From Opitutaceae bacterium UBA2377 (lineage in GTDB: Bacteria > Verrucomicrobiota > Verrucomicrobiia > Opitutales > Opitutaceae), in the NCBI GenBank assembly GCA_002344205.1, contig DDSZ01000012.1, forward strand, positions 1-16,155: 16,155 nt of DNA, in the 5' to 3' direction. Under the pieces are notes generated by a model. It was not told where the DNA came from. It made no database searches and saw only the letters and a list, made by a program, of their open reading frames with translations. Numbering within the stretch: position 1 is the first letter of the stretch; every line of letters begins with the position of its first letter. The translations under genes were made by a program, and so were the position numbers. Positions 7,337 through 14,653 of this stretch are shown one piece after another.

Positions 7337-8485
7337 ATGCCCCGCGCACCTCGGAGCTCGCCGCTCGCCTCGGGCCTCTCGGACGCCGTGTTCTCCCAGC
7401 TCGCCGCGAAGGCGCGTGGGCGCGACGCGATCGCGCTGCACGTGGGCGACACCTACCTCGAGCCACCCGAGCTCGCGCGGGTCGAGGCGCTGAGCGGCGC
7501 GCACCTCTATGCTTATGCGCCGGTGCAAGGCGAGCCGAGCTTGCTCGGCGCAGCGCGCGACTTCGTGCACAGGCGGCACGGCGTCGAGCTCGATCCGGCC
7601 ACGGTGCAGGTCGTCTCGGGCGCGACCGCCGGGCTCTCGGTCGTCAGCGAGGCCTTGCTCGATCCGGGCGACGAGCTGCTCCTGCCCGCGCCCTACTGGC
7701 CGCTCATCCGCGGCATCGTGCAGAAGCGCGGCGCCGTGCCCGTCGAGATCCCCGTCTTCGATCGATTGGGCGAGGCCGGCTTCGACCTCGAGGCGGAGCT
7801 CGAGGCGCGCGTCACCGAGAAGACGGCGGCGATCTACGTGAACAGCCCGAACAACCCCACCGGCGCGGTCTACGCCGAGCGCGAGCTCGCGGCGATCGCG
7901 CGCGTCGCGGCGCGCCACGAGCTGTGGATCTGGTGCGACGAGGTCTACGAGGACCTCTGGCTCGACGAGCCCCCGCCGAAGACCTGGTCTCGCCCCGACT
8001 TCATCGAGCGCGCGCTCGTCGTGCACTCGCTCTCGAAGGCCTACGGGCTCGCCGGCGCCCGCGTAGGCTTCGTGCACGGGCCGCTCTCGGCGATGGCGGC
8101 GGTGCGCAGCGTGCAGACCTTCTCCACGTATTGCGCTCCGCGCATCCTGCAGCTCGGCGCCGCGCGAGCGCTCGCCGAGGGTGACGCTTGGCTCGAGAGC
8201 GCGCGTGCGCTGTACGCGTCGGCCGCGCGCGAGGCCGCGGATGCGCTCGGCGTCGAGCCGCCGCGCGGCGGAGGCTTTCTCTTCGTCGACGTGCGCGAGC
8301 GCCGACGCGCGGGCGAGTCGACGTTCGCGCTGCTCGAGCGCTGCCTCGACGCGGGGGTCTTGCTCACGCCTGGCTCGAGCTCCGGGCGCGACTACGAGGG
8401 CTGGGTGCGCCTCTGCTACACGGTCGTGCCACCCGAGGAGCTCAGGCGCGCGCTCACGGCGCTGCGCGTAGTGCTGCGGGGCTGA
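7337..8485 (+). CDS. PLP-dependent aminotransferase, class I/II (aspartate aminotransferase fold)
   Basis: From the ATG at 7337 this is 382 residues, the usual fold-type I length. It is predicted to be a cytosolic enzyme transferring an amino group between an amino acid and a 2-oxo acid through pyridoxal phosphate. Key residues are visible: the NSPNNPTG motif at 169-176, D201 (pairs with the PLP pyridine nitrogen) and Y204 in WCDEVYED, the Schiff-base lysine K234 in HSLSKAYGLAGARVGF, and R358 in YEGWVRLCYTV, which binds the substrate carboxylate. The substrate cannot be fixed. It could be an aspartate, aromatic or kynurenine-type enzyme. A GTG at 7313 would add eight residues but lies inside the promoter motif. 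The next gene starts 37 bases downstream with its own copy of the promoter motif. Confidence 0.95.
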   Translation: MPRAPRSSPLASGLSDAVFSQLAAKARGRDAIALHVGDTYLEPPELARVEALSGAHLYAYAPVQGEPSLLGAARDFVHRRHGVELDPATVQVVSGATAGLSVVSEALLDPGDELLLPAPYWPLIRGIVQKRGAVPVEIPVFDRLGEAGFDLEAELEARVTEKTAAIYVNSPNNPTGAVYAERELAAIARVAARHELWIWCDEVYEDLWLDEPPPKTWSRPDFIERALVVHSLSKAYGLAGARVGFVHGPLSAMAAVRSVQTFSTYCAPRILQLGAARALAEGDAWLESARALYASAAREAADALGVEPPRGGGFLFVDVRERRRAGESTFALLERCLDAGVLLTPGSSSGRDYEGWVRLCYTVVPPEELRRALTALRVVLRG

Positions 8486-8511
8486 ATCTCCCCGACGATG
8501 CGGAGCGCGGC

Positions 8512-8524
8512 GGCGCTGTACGAT
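8512..8524 (+). promoter_or_regulatory. Candidate promoter element before the kelch/PEGA gene
   Basis: GGCGCTGTACGAT differs at two positions from the 13-mer at 7315-7327 and contains the -10-like TACGAT. If transcription starts about 7 bases later (near 8531), the ATG at 8523 would be upstream of the transcript. The true start would then be the in-frame GTG at 8532. Confidence 0.4.
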
Positions 8525-11500
8525 GCCCGCCGTGCCTGACCACCGAGCTCCAGGGCCTCGCTCACCGAAGACCTACCGCCTGCTCGTCGCGGGGGCCTAC
8601 GCCGCGCTCGGGCTCGGCCTCGCAGAGAGCGCCGGCTGTGACGAGCGGGGCGACTCCGCGAGCGCGAGCGCGGTGCTGCCCGCGCCCACGCAGTCGCCGC
8701 TGCGCTTCGCGTCCTCGCTGCTGGCGCGCGCCGAGGAGCAGCCTGCGCGGCGCGAGACCGCGGGCTTCGTCGTGCGCGCGCGCGCCGTGGGTGGCGACGA
8801 GGGCGCCCTGCGCTCCGCCTCTCGTGGCCTCGTCGCGAAGCTCTCGCCGAGCGGCGAGGGCCCGACCGAGCTCGAGCTCGAGGACGGCACCCGCTTCGGG
8901 TTCCGTCGTCGCGGCGCGACCGGCGCTGCCCGGCTCGAGGGCGGCGCGCTCGTGTACGGCGCGCCGAGTGACGCGCTCGAGACCCGCGTCTTCGCGCACG
9001 GGGCGATGCTCGAGGAGCTGTTCTTGGTGCGCTCGCGCGAGCTCCCGCTCGGCTACGACCTCGAGCTCGGCCCCGAGCTCTCCGTCGAGCAGATCGACGC
9101 GCGCTCGCTGCGCCTCGTCGACGCGCGCGGGCGCGCGCGCGCCCACCTCTCCGCCGCGCGGGGCTGGGACGCCGACGGCGCGCCGCTCGAGCTCGCCTTC
9201 GAGCTCGACGCGCGCGGCGTGCGCCTCGAGGTGCTCAGCGAGGGCCCGCTGCCTCATCTCATCGACCCGGCGTGGTCCGACGCGACGGTGCCGCTCAAGC
9301 TGCGTCGCTCGCACACCGCGACGCTCCTGCCGAGCGGCGAGCTGCTCGTCGCCGGTGGAAGCACCGGCGATCAGATCGAGGCCTCCGCCGAGCTCTACGA
9401 TCCGAGCACGGGCACGAGCCGCTTCATCGCTCCGCTCGCTACGCGCCGCGCGCATCACACCGCGACGCTGCTCCCGGACGGGCGCGTCCTGATCGCCGGC
9501 GGGCGCGACGCCGCAGGCGCGCTCGCCACGACCGAGCTCTACGATCCCGAGGACGAGAGCTTCGAGCCCGGGCCGCCGATGTCGGAGGCGCGCTCGTACC
9601 ACACGGCGGTGCTGCTCGACGACGATCGTGTGCTCGTCGTCGGCGCGTCGAGCGCACAGCTCTTCGATCCGGCGAGCGACGCCTTCGTAGCGGCGGGCCC
9701 TCTGGCGCAGCCCTTCGGGTTCGAGGTCGCGGGCGCGAAGCTCGCCGACGGCCGGATCTTGCTGCTCGGCGCGAACCAAGCGGGGGACGCCGCCGAGGCG
9801 CAGCTCTTCGATCCGACGAGCAACGGCTTCGTGGGCACCACGCCACCCACGAGCTTCATCCCGGGCGGCCACTCGCTGACGACGCTGCTCGACGGCCGCG
9901 TGCTCGCCCTCGGTGGTTGCCCCTGCGCCTCCACGGGAGGCCCGACCTTCACGAGCCCCGGAGCCGAGCTCTTCGATGCGTCCGCGGCGGGCGGCCTCGG
10001 CGCCTTCGCGCCGACCGGCTCGGTGCAGAACGCGCGTCTCGGCCACAGCGCGACGCTCCTGCCCTCGGGCAAGGTGCTGATCACCGGCGGCGACGACGGC
10101 GTGCCCAGCCCCGAGCAGCGCAACGCCGAGCTCTACGATCCCGCGACGGGGAGCTTCGCGCTCCTGCCCGAGCAGATGTCCGATCCCCGCGGCTCGCACA
10201 GCGCGACGCTGCTGCCCTCGGGCGACGTGCTCTTGCTCGGGGGAGAACAGGCCTCGGCCGAGCTCTACGTCGACGCCAACGCCTACCGCTCGCGGCCCTC
10301 GTCGAGCGCCTGGTCTGGGATCGTCGGACGCGCGTACCACACGGCGACGACCCTGCTCGACGGTCGCGTGCTGCTCACGGGAGGCGAGCTCGACCCGCTC
10401 GTCGTCGACCCGCCGAGCGCAGAGCGCTTCGACCCCGCGACGGGCAGCTCCTCGGCCACGGGTCCGATGCTCACGCAGCGCAAGCACCACACGGCCACCC
10501 TGCTCGCCGACGGCAGGGTGCTCGTCACGGGCGGCGACGCGGGTGGGCCGCTCGCGTCGACCGAGCTCTACGATCCCTCCGGCGCGGGCAGCTTCGTCGC
10601 CGGTCCGGCGCTCGGGGATGCGCGAAGCAGGCACAGCGCGACCATGCTGGCGGACGGGCGCGTCTTGATCGCCGGTGGTGTAGGCGCCTCGGGTCCGCTC
10701 GCGACGGCGCAGCTCTACGATCCTGCCACCGATGCCCTCGTCGACACGAGCGGCGCGATGGCCGACGCGCTCGGTGAGCACGATGCCACGCGCCTCGCCG
10801 ATGGGCGCGTGCTCCTGGTCGGCCCCTCCTCGGCGCAGCTCTACGATCCCCGCACGGGCGGCTTCTCCGCGGCGAGCCCGCCCGGCGTCTCCCACCCGAA
10901 CGTGCGCGTGAGCGCGCTCCCGAACGGCCGGGCCCTCATCACCGGAGGCACGAGCTTCAGCGGCGAGCTCTACGATCCCACGTCGGGCGGCTTCGTCTTC
11001 ACCGGCAGCAACTCCACCGCCCGCTTCGGGCATACGCAGATCGCCACCGCCACGGGGCAGGTGCTCGTCATCGGCGGCCACCTCGACACCACGCTGCAGC
11101 CCACGCTCGACCAGATCGACGTCTACGATCCGCTGAGCGGCGGTTTCTATCCCGCGCGTCCGCTCGCGGTGCCGCGCTCCGGCGCGGCCGCGACGCTCCT
11201 GCGCAACGGAGAGCTGCTCGTCACCGGCGGCTATCCATGCCTGCAGCTCTGCTTCCCGCAGCCGACGCCGAGCTTCGATCACCTCGCGCTCGACGCGGGC
11301 GCTCCTGCCTCGCGCCCCGTGGTGTCGACCGTGCCCGCCACGGTGCGCGGCGGCGAGAGCGCGCCCGTCACCGGGCTGCGACTGCGCGGGCTCGAGCGCT
11401 CCGATGGTGGCTCGAGCGCGTCGAGCGCCGAGCTGCCGATCGCGATCTTCCGCCCCCTCTCGGGCGGCGCCGCGGCCTTCGGCGCGCTGCTCGACGTCGA

Positions 11501-14234
11501 CGACGACAGCGCCACGTGGCAGGTCCCGGTCACCGGCTTCACGGGGCCCGGCCTCTTCCAGGTCGCCGTCGGTGGGGTGCTGAGCGACGCCGTCGCGCTG
11601 AGGCTGGAGCCGGCGCTCGATGGCGTGGCCTGCGCGCTCGGCGCCCAATGCGAGAGCGGCTCTTGCGCCGACGGCGTCTGCTGCGACACGGCCTGCACCG
11701 GCGCATGCGAGGGCTGCACCGCGGCGCGCAAGGGCGGGGGGCTCGACGGCGCGTGTGGGGCCGTACCACCCGCGCTCGACCCGAACGATGCCTGCGAGCT
11801 CTCGCAGGGCGCGCCCTGCCTCGACGACGGCGGCTGCGCCACCGGCCTCTGCGTCGACGGGGTCTGTTGCCTGTCGGAATGCACGGGCCAATGCGAAGCC
11901 TGCGACGTGCCAGGCAGCGTCGGGACCTGCGTACCGGTGCTCGGTGTGCCGCACCAAGGCCGCGCGGCTTGCGATGCGAGCCCGCCCGCGGACGCCTGCG
12001 CGGCCCTGCTCTGCGACGGCGTCGAGCGCAGCAGCTGCGCGAAGACCGTCGGACCCTGCGAGCCCTACGCCTGCGGTGAGGCGGCCTGCCTCGAGTCCTG
12101 CGAGGGCGACGCGCAATGTGCGAGTGGCTACCATTGCGAAGAGGGCGCATGCGTGCCGGGGCGCTGCGACGGCGGATCGATCGCGACCACACCCGACGGT
12201 CAGGAGGTCGATTGCGCCCCCTATCGCTGTCTGGCGAACGGATCCTGTCGCGCCTCCTGCGGCGAGGTCAGCCATTGCGCTGACCCCTATGCCTGCGATT
12301 TCGACGGCCGCTGCGTGCCTCGCCCCGCGCCTGACACGCTCACGAGCTGTAGCTGCGAGCTCGCGGGTGGCCCGGCCGGCGTGCCCAGCTCTGCCTGGGC
12401 CTTGGCCCTCGCCGTCGTGGTGGTCGCGCGGCGTCGGCGTCGAGCCTCGGGCTCCGCGCTCGTCGCGGCGCTCCTCTGCTTCGGTGCCCACGCAGGCTCG
12501 GCGCGCGCCCAGCCGAGCCCCCAGGCCTCGGCCACGGCTTCGGCTCCCCAGCCGAGCCCCGGGGCCGCCGCGCCCGTGGCCCCGCAGTCCTCGGAGTCGG
12601 GGCCCGAGGTGGAGCTCGCCAAGGCGGAGGCGCGCGAGCGTTTCGAGAAGGGCATCGCGCTCGTGAAGCAACAGGCCTGGTCGGCCGCGCTGGCGGAGTT
12701 CCTCGAGTCGCGCCGCCTCTATGCGACACGCACGGCCTCGCAGAACGCGGCCTACTGCCTGCGCCAGCTCGGTCGCTTCGACGAATCACTCGACCTCTAC
12801 GAGGCCGTGCTGCGCGAGCACACGGGGCTCGACGACGCCAAGAAGCGGGAGATCTCGACGGCCGTGAGCGAGCTGCGTGCGCTCGTGGGCTCGATCGACC
12901 TCGAGGCGGGTGAGCCGGGCTCCGCGATCGTCGTCGACGGGCGCGAGCGCGGCTTCTACCCGCCGGAGGGCCCGCTGCGGGTCGCGGCCGGCTCTCACGT
13001 CGTGCGCGTCTACAAGCAGGGCTTCGCGCCCTTCGAGGCGAGGGTCGACGTGGCGGGCAGGGGCGTGGCCCGGCTCGACGCCACGCTCGTGCCGCTCGTG
13101 GAGTCGGGCACGCTCGAGGTCTCGGAGGCGACGGGCGCCACGCTCGAGGTCTACGTCGACAACATCAAGGTCGGCTCGACGCCCTTCGAAGGGCAGCTCG
13201 CCGTCGGCGCGCACGTCGTCGTGCTGCGCGGCGAGGGCGGGCTCGGCACGCCGCCGACCTCGGCGCCCGTCGAGCTCTCACGCAAGACCTCGCTGCGCCT
13301 GCGCGCCGTGAAGCTCGACGCCCTGCTGCGCGTCGAGCCCACGCCCGCGGCGGCGCTCGTCGTGATCGACGGCGTGCCCGTGGGGCGTGGTACCTGGGAG
13401 GGCGCGCTCCCCTCGGGTGAGCACAGGATCGACGTCTCCGCCGACGGCTTCCTGCCCAAGCGCCTCGAGCTGGCGCTCTCCTCGGGCCCGCCGGTGGTGC
13501 GCAAGGTCGAGCTCCTGCGCGACGAAGACGACGCACGCTGGCGCATCCCCTCGAAGATCACGCTCGAGGCGAGCGGCTCGCTCGGCCTCTTCCCGAGCTT
13601 CCTCGGCAACGTCGGCGATGGCTGCGACGAGGCCTGTTCGAGTAGCTTCGGCACCGGCGCGCTCGCGACGCTGCACGTGGCCTACGAGCTCGGTAGCGGC
13701 CTCGGCTTCGGGCTGACCGGCGGCTTTCTCCACGCCTCGCAGACCGTCGAGGGCCGCCTCAGCTCGGTGCGCCCCGTCGGCCTGCCCCCCCGCGAGGGGC
13801 GCGTCACCGACGAGCTCTCGCTCACGGGCGCGCTCGTCATGGGGCACGCGTCCTACCACCTCGAGAGCCGCTTCCCCGTGCTGATGCGCCTCGGTGTGGG
13901 TGCGCTCTTCGGCTCGATGTCGGATCGCCGCGTGGGCAGCTTCGGCCTCGACGACGGCTTCACCTACCAGGCCGGTCCGGTCGCCCAGTCCACCGCTGCG
14001 ACCTACCTCGCGATCGATCCCGAGCTGCGCGTGGCTTACCCGCTCAGCGAGTCACTCGAGCTCTCCTTGGGCCTGCACGTCGCCTTCTTCGTCGCGCTCG
14101 AGCGCCCCCGCTGGGACTCCGACCGCGAGGTCGACGCGGCGGTCGACGGGATCGGCGCCTTCGAGGGCGAGGATCTCACGGGCCCTCTCTGGGTGCTGGC
14201 GGCGCCCGGGCTCGGTCTGCGCTACGCGTTCTGA
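8523..14234 (+). CDS. Giant fused surface protein: kelch/E-set/Cys-rich/MYXO-CTERM-like plus signal peptide/TPR/PEGA/outer-membrane barrel
   Basis: This is one uninterrupted 1903-codon frame; an in-frame GTG at 8532 may be the real start. Residues 16-39 are hydrophobic and end in SAGC, a weak lipobox or anchor. Residues about 60-255 are an unassigned beta-rich domain. Residues 261-920 hold 14 kelch-type repeats (pattern HTATLLPDGRVLIAGG, then ELYDP). Residues 930-1030 resemble the E-set domain that follows galactose-oxidase-like propellers. Residues 1037-1272 are Cys-rich. Residues 1276-1307 form a MYXO-CTERM-like tag: CSC, a hydrophobic stretch, five Arg. Directly in frame comes a new signal peptide (about 1299-1329), then TPR-like helices (1360-1455), three PEGA domains (about 1457-1525, 1529-1592, 1599-1664) and a beta-barrel (about 1676-1903) ending in YAF, the aromatic terminus expected of outer-membrane proteins. 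Each half is a normal secreted protein, so fusion, polyprotein or lost stop must be considered. Confidence 0.85.
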   Translation: MPAVPDHRAPGPRSPKTYRLLVAGAYAALGLGLAESAGCDERGDSASASAVLPAPTQSPLRFASSLLARAEEQPARRETAGFVVRARAVGGDEGALRSASRGLVAKLSPSGEGPTELELEDGTRFGFRRRGATGAARLEGGALVYGAPSDALETRVFAHGAMLEELFLVRSRELPLGYDLELGPELSVEQIDARSLRLVDARGRARAHLSAARGWDADGAPLELAFELDARGVRLEVLSEGPLPHLIDPAWSDATVPLKLRRSHTATLLPSGELLVAGGSTGDQIEASAELYDPSTGTSRFIAPLATRRAHHTATLLPDGRVLIAGGRDAAGALATTELYDPEDESFEPGPPMSEARSYHTAVLLDDDRVLVVGASSAQLFDPASDAFVAAGPLAQPFGFEVAGAKLADGRILLLGANQAGDAAEAQLFDPTSNGFVGTTPPTSFIPGGHSLTTLLDGRVLALGGCPCASTGGPTFTSPGAELFDASAAGGLGAFAPTGSVQNARLGHSATLLPSGKVLITGGDDGVPSPEQRNAELYDPATGSFALLPEQMSDPRGSHSATLLPSGDVLLLGGEQASAELYVDANAYRSRPSSSAWSGIVGRAYHTATTLLDGRVLLTGGELDPLVVDPPSAERFDPATGSSSATGPMLTQRKHHTATLLADGRVLVTGGDAGGPLASTELYDPSGAGSFVAGPALGDARSRHSATMLADGRVLIAGGVGASGPLATAQLYDPATDALVDTSGAMADALGEHDATRLADGRVLLVGPSSAQLYDPRTGGFSAASPPGVSHPNVRVSALPNGRALITGGTSFSGELYDPTSGGFVFTGSNSTARFGHTQIATATGQVLVIGGHLDTTLQPTLDQIDVYDPLSGGFYPARPLAVPRSGAAATLLRNGELLVTGGYPCLQLCFPQPTPSFDHLALDAGAPASRPVVSTVPATVRGGESAPVTGLRLRGLERSDGGSSASSAELPIAIFRPLSGGAAAFGALLDVDDDSATWQVPVTGFTGPGLFQVAVGGVLSDAVALRLEPALDGVACALGAQCESGSCADGVCCDTACTGACEGCTAARKGGGLDGACGAVPPALDPNDACELSQGAPCLDDGGCATGLCVDGVCCLSECTGQCEACDVPGSVGTCVPVLGVPHQGRAACDASPPADACAALLCDGVERSSCAKTVGPCEPYACGEAACLESCEGDAQCASGYHCEEGACVPGRCDGGSIATTPDGQEVDCAPYRCLANGSCRASCGEVSHCADPYACDFDGRCVPRPAPDTLTSCSCELAGGPAGVPSSAWALALAVVVVARRRRRASGSALVAALLCFGAHAGSARAQPSPQASATASAPQPSPGAAAPVAPQSSESGPEVELAKAEARERFEKGIALVKQQAWSAALAEFLESRRLYATRTASQNAAYCLRQLGRFDESLDLYEAVLREHTGLDDAKKREISTAVSELRALVGSIDLEAGEPGSAIVVDGRERGFYPPEGPLRVAAGSHVVRVYKQGFAPFEARVDVAGRGVARLDATLVPLVESGTLEVSEATGATLEVYVDNIKVGSTPFEGQLAVGAHVVVLRGEGGLGTPPTSAPVELSRKTSLRLRAVKLDALLRVEPTPAAALVVIDGVPVGRGTWEGALPSGEHRIDVSADGFLPKRLELALSSGPPVVRKVELLRDEDDARWRIPSKITLEASGSLGLFPSFLGNVGDGCDEACSSSFGTGALATLHVAYELGSGLGFGLTGGFLHASQTVEGRLSSVRPVGLPPREGRVTDELSLTGALVMGHASYHLESRFPVLMRLGVGALFGSMSDRRVGSFGLDDGFTYQAGPVAQSTAATYLAIDPELRVAYPLSESLELSLGLHVAFFVALERPRWDSDREVDAAVDGIGAFEGEDLTGPLWVLAAPGLGLRYAF
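9303..11250 (+). repeat. Fourteen kelch-like repeats of about 47 codons
   Basis: The pattern His-[TS]-A-T-LL-x-[DS]-G-[RK]-V-L-[IVL]-x-GG, then about 12-25 residues, then [EQ]L[YF]DP, recurs 14 times. Repeats 3, 4, 7, 11 and 12 are the most degenerate. Some DNA is also conserved, for example GAGCTCTACGATCC recurs. Fourteen blades would suit two seven-bladed propellers in tandem. That arrangement is inferred from number only. Confidence 0.85.
11631..12338 (+). other. Cysteine-rich extracellular segment of the kelch protein
   Basis: Repeated patterns such as CESGSCADGVCCDTACTGAC and CATGLCVDGVCCLSECTGQC are typical of secreted myxobacterial proteins that carry Cys-rich modules before a sorting tag. 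The cysteines are probably all in disulfides, which implies periplasmic or surface location. No catalytic motif is seen. Confidence 0.8.
12348..12443 (+). other. MYXO-CTERM-like C-terminal sorting tag, internal to the ORF
   Basis: The segment has CSC at its start, a Gly/Pro-containing spacer, a hydrophobic helix (SSAWALALAVVVVA) and five consecutive Arg codons (cgg cgt cgg cgt cga, 12429-12443). This is the layout of MYXO-CTERM tags, which in characterised cases are cleaved near the Cys by the intramembrane protease myxosortase for surface display. Such tags normally end the protein within a few residues of the Arg cluster. Here about 596 more residues follow. Confidence 0.75.
12417..12509 (+). 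other. Internal Sec signal peptide with possible GTG start (12417 or 12420)
   Basis: Two in-frame GTG codons (12417, 12420) precede VARRRRRASGS, a hydrophobic core ALVAALLCFGA, and HAGSARA followed by QPSP. This is an n-, h- and c-region with an Ala-x-Ala signal peptidase I site between 12509 and 12510. Initiation at 12417 would give a free-standing 605-residue PEGA/barrel protein of ordinary design. No strong Shine-Dalgarno sequence is seen before these GTGs. Confidence 0.65.
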
Positions 14235-14239
14235 CCGGG

Positions 14240-14254
14240 AGAGGCGCGCCCTCT
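14240..14254. terminator. Small hairpin between convergent genes
   Basis: AGAGG (14240-14244) and CCTCT (14250-14254) flank a 5-base loop in the 22-base gap between the stops of the plus-strand giant gene and the minus-strand rhodanese. It is placed for bidirectional termination, but the stem is short and has no T-tract. Confidence 0.3.
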
Positions 14255-14256
14255 GC

Positions 14257-14610
14257 TCAGCCGCGCCAGCGGCCCATGCCACCCAGATCGTGGACCTCGG
14301 TGAAGCCCGCGCGCTTGAGGATGCCCGTCGCCGTCGCCGAGCGCATGCCGCTCGCGCAGTAGACGACGACCGGCGCGCCCTTGTCGCCGAGCTCGCCCGT
14401 GCGATCGGCGAGCTCGCCGAGCGGGATGTGCACCGAGCCCGGGATGTGTCCCGCGGCGTGCTCGGCGCTCGTGCGCACGTCGACGAGCTTCGCGCCGCCG
14501 TCGACGAGCTTCTTGGCCTGTTCGGGCGCCACCTTGCCCGCGAAGCGGCGGAACAGTACGAAGCCGAGCAGGAAGGCGGCGATCGCGAAGAAGAAGAGGT
14601 CGCGGTTCAT
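14257..14610 (-). CDS. Membrane-anchored rhodanese-like protein
   Basis: This 117-residue protein has an N-terminal transmembrane helix (MNRDLFFFAIAAFLLGFVLF) followed by basic RRFAGK, then one rhodanese domain. The typical sequence LVDVRTSAEHAAGHIPGSVH is present. The active-site loop is C85-A-S-G-M-R90, matching the Cys-x-x-Gly-x-Arg form, so sulfurtransfer or persulfide chemistry is possible. The basic residues after the helix suggest a cytoplasmic catalytic domain. The ATG at 14610 is preceded by AGGA at about 10 bases. It lies 43 bases downstream of the potassium channel gene on the same strand, so co-transcription is likely. Physiological partner and sulfur donor are unknown. Confidence 0.9.
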   Translation of the reverse strand: MNRDLFFFAIAAFLLGFVLFRRFAGKVAPEQAKKLVDGGAKLVDVRTSAEHAAGHIPGSVHIPLGELADRTGELGDKGAPVVVYCASGMRSATATGILKRAGFTEVHDLGGMGRWRG

Positions 14611-14653
14611 CGAGCGCGCATCCTGGGCCGGCGCCCCGCGCCGCGCCAGCGCT

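Noticed and set aside
5014..8184. Long plus-strand frame opposite the cytochrome operon and running into the aminotransferase in another frame
   Set aside because: Low-complexity Arg/Ala/Gly/His composition with no recognisable domains. The opposite strand encodes heme motifs and signal peptides.
9121..9150. Alternating CG tract as a possible Z-DNA or regulatory element
   Set aside because: It encodes Asp/Ala/Arg/Gly codons in frame in a GC-rich gene, so codon bias explains it.
8562..12671. Very long minus-strand open frame (over 1300 codons) opposite the kelch protein
   Set aside because: It is Arg/Ala/Gly/Glu-rich with no domain or motif. It mirrors the GC-rich third positions of a clearly real plus-strand gene.
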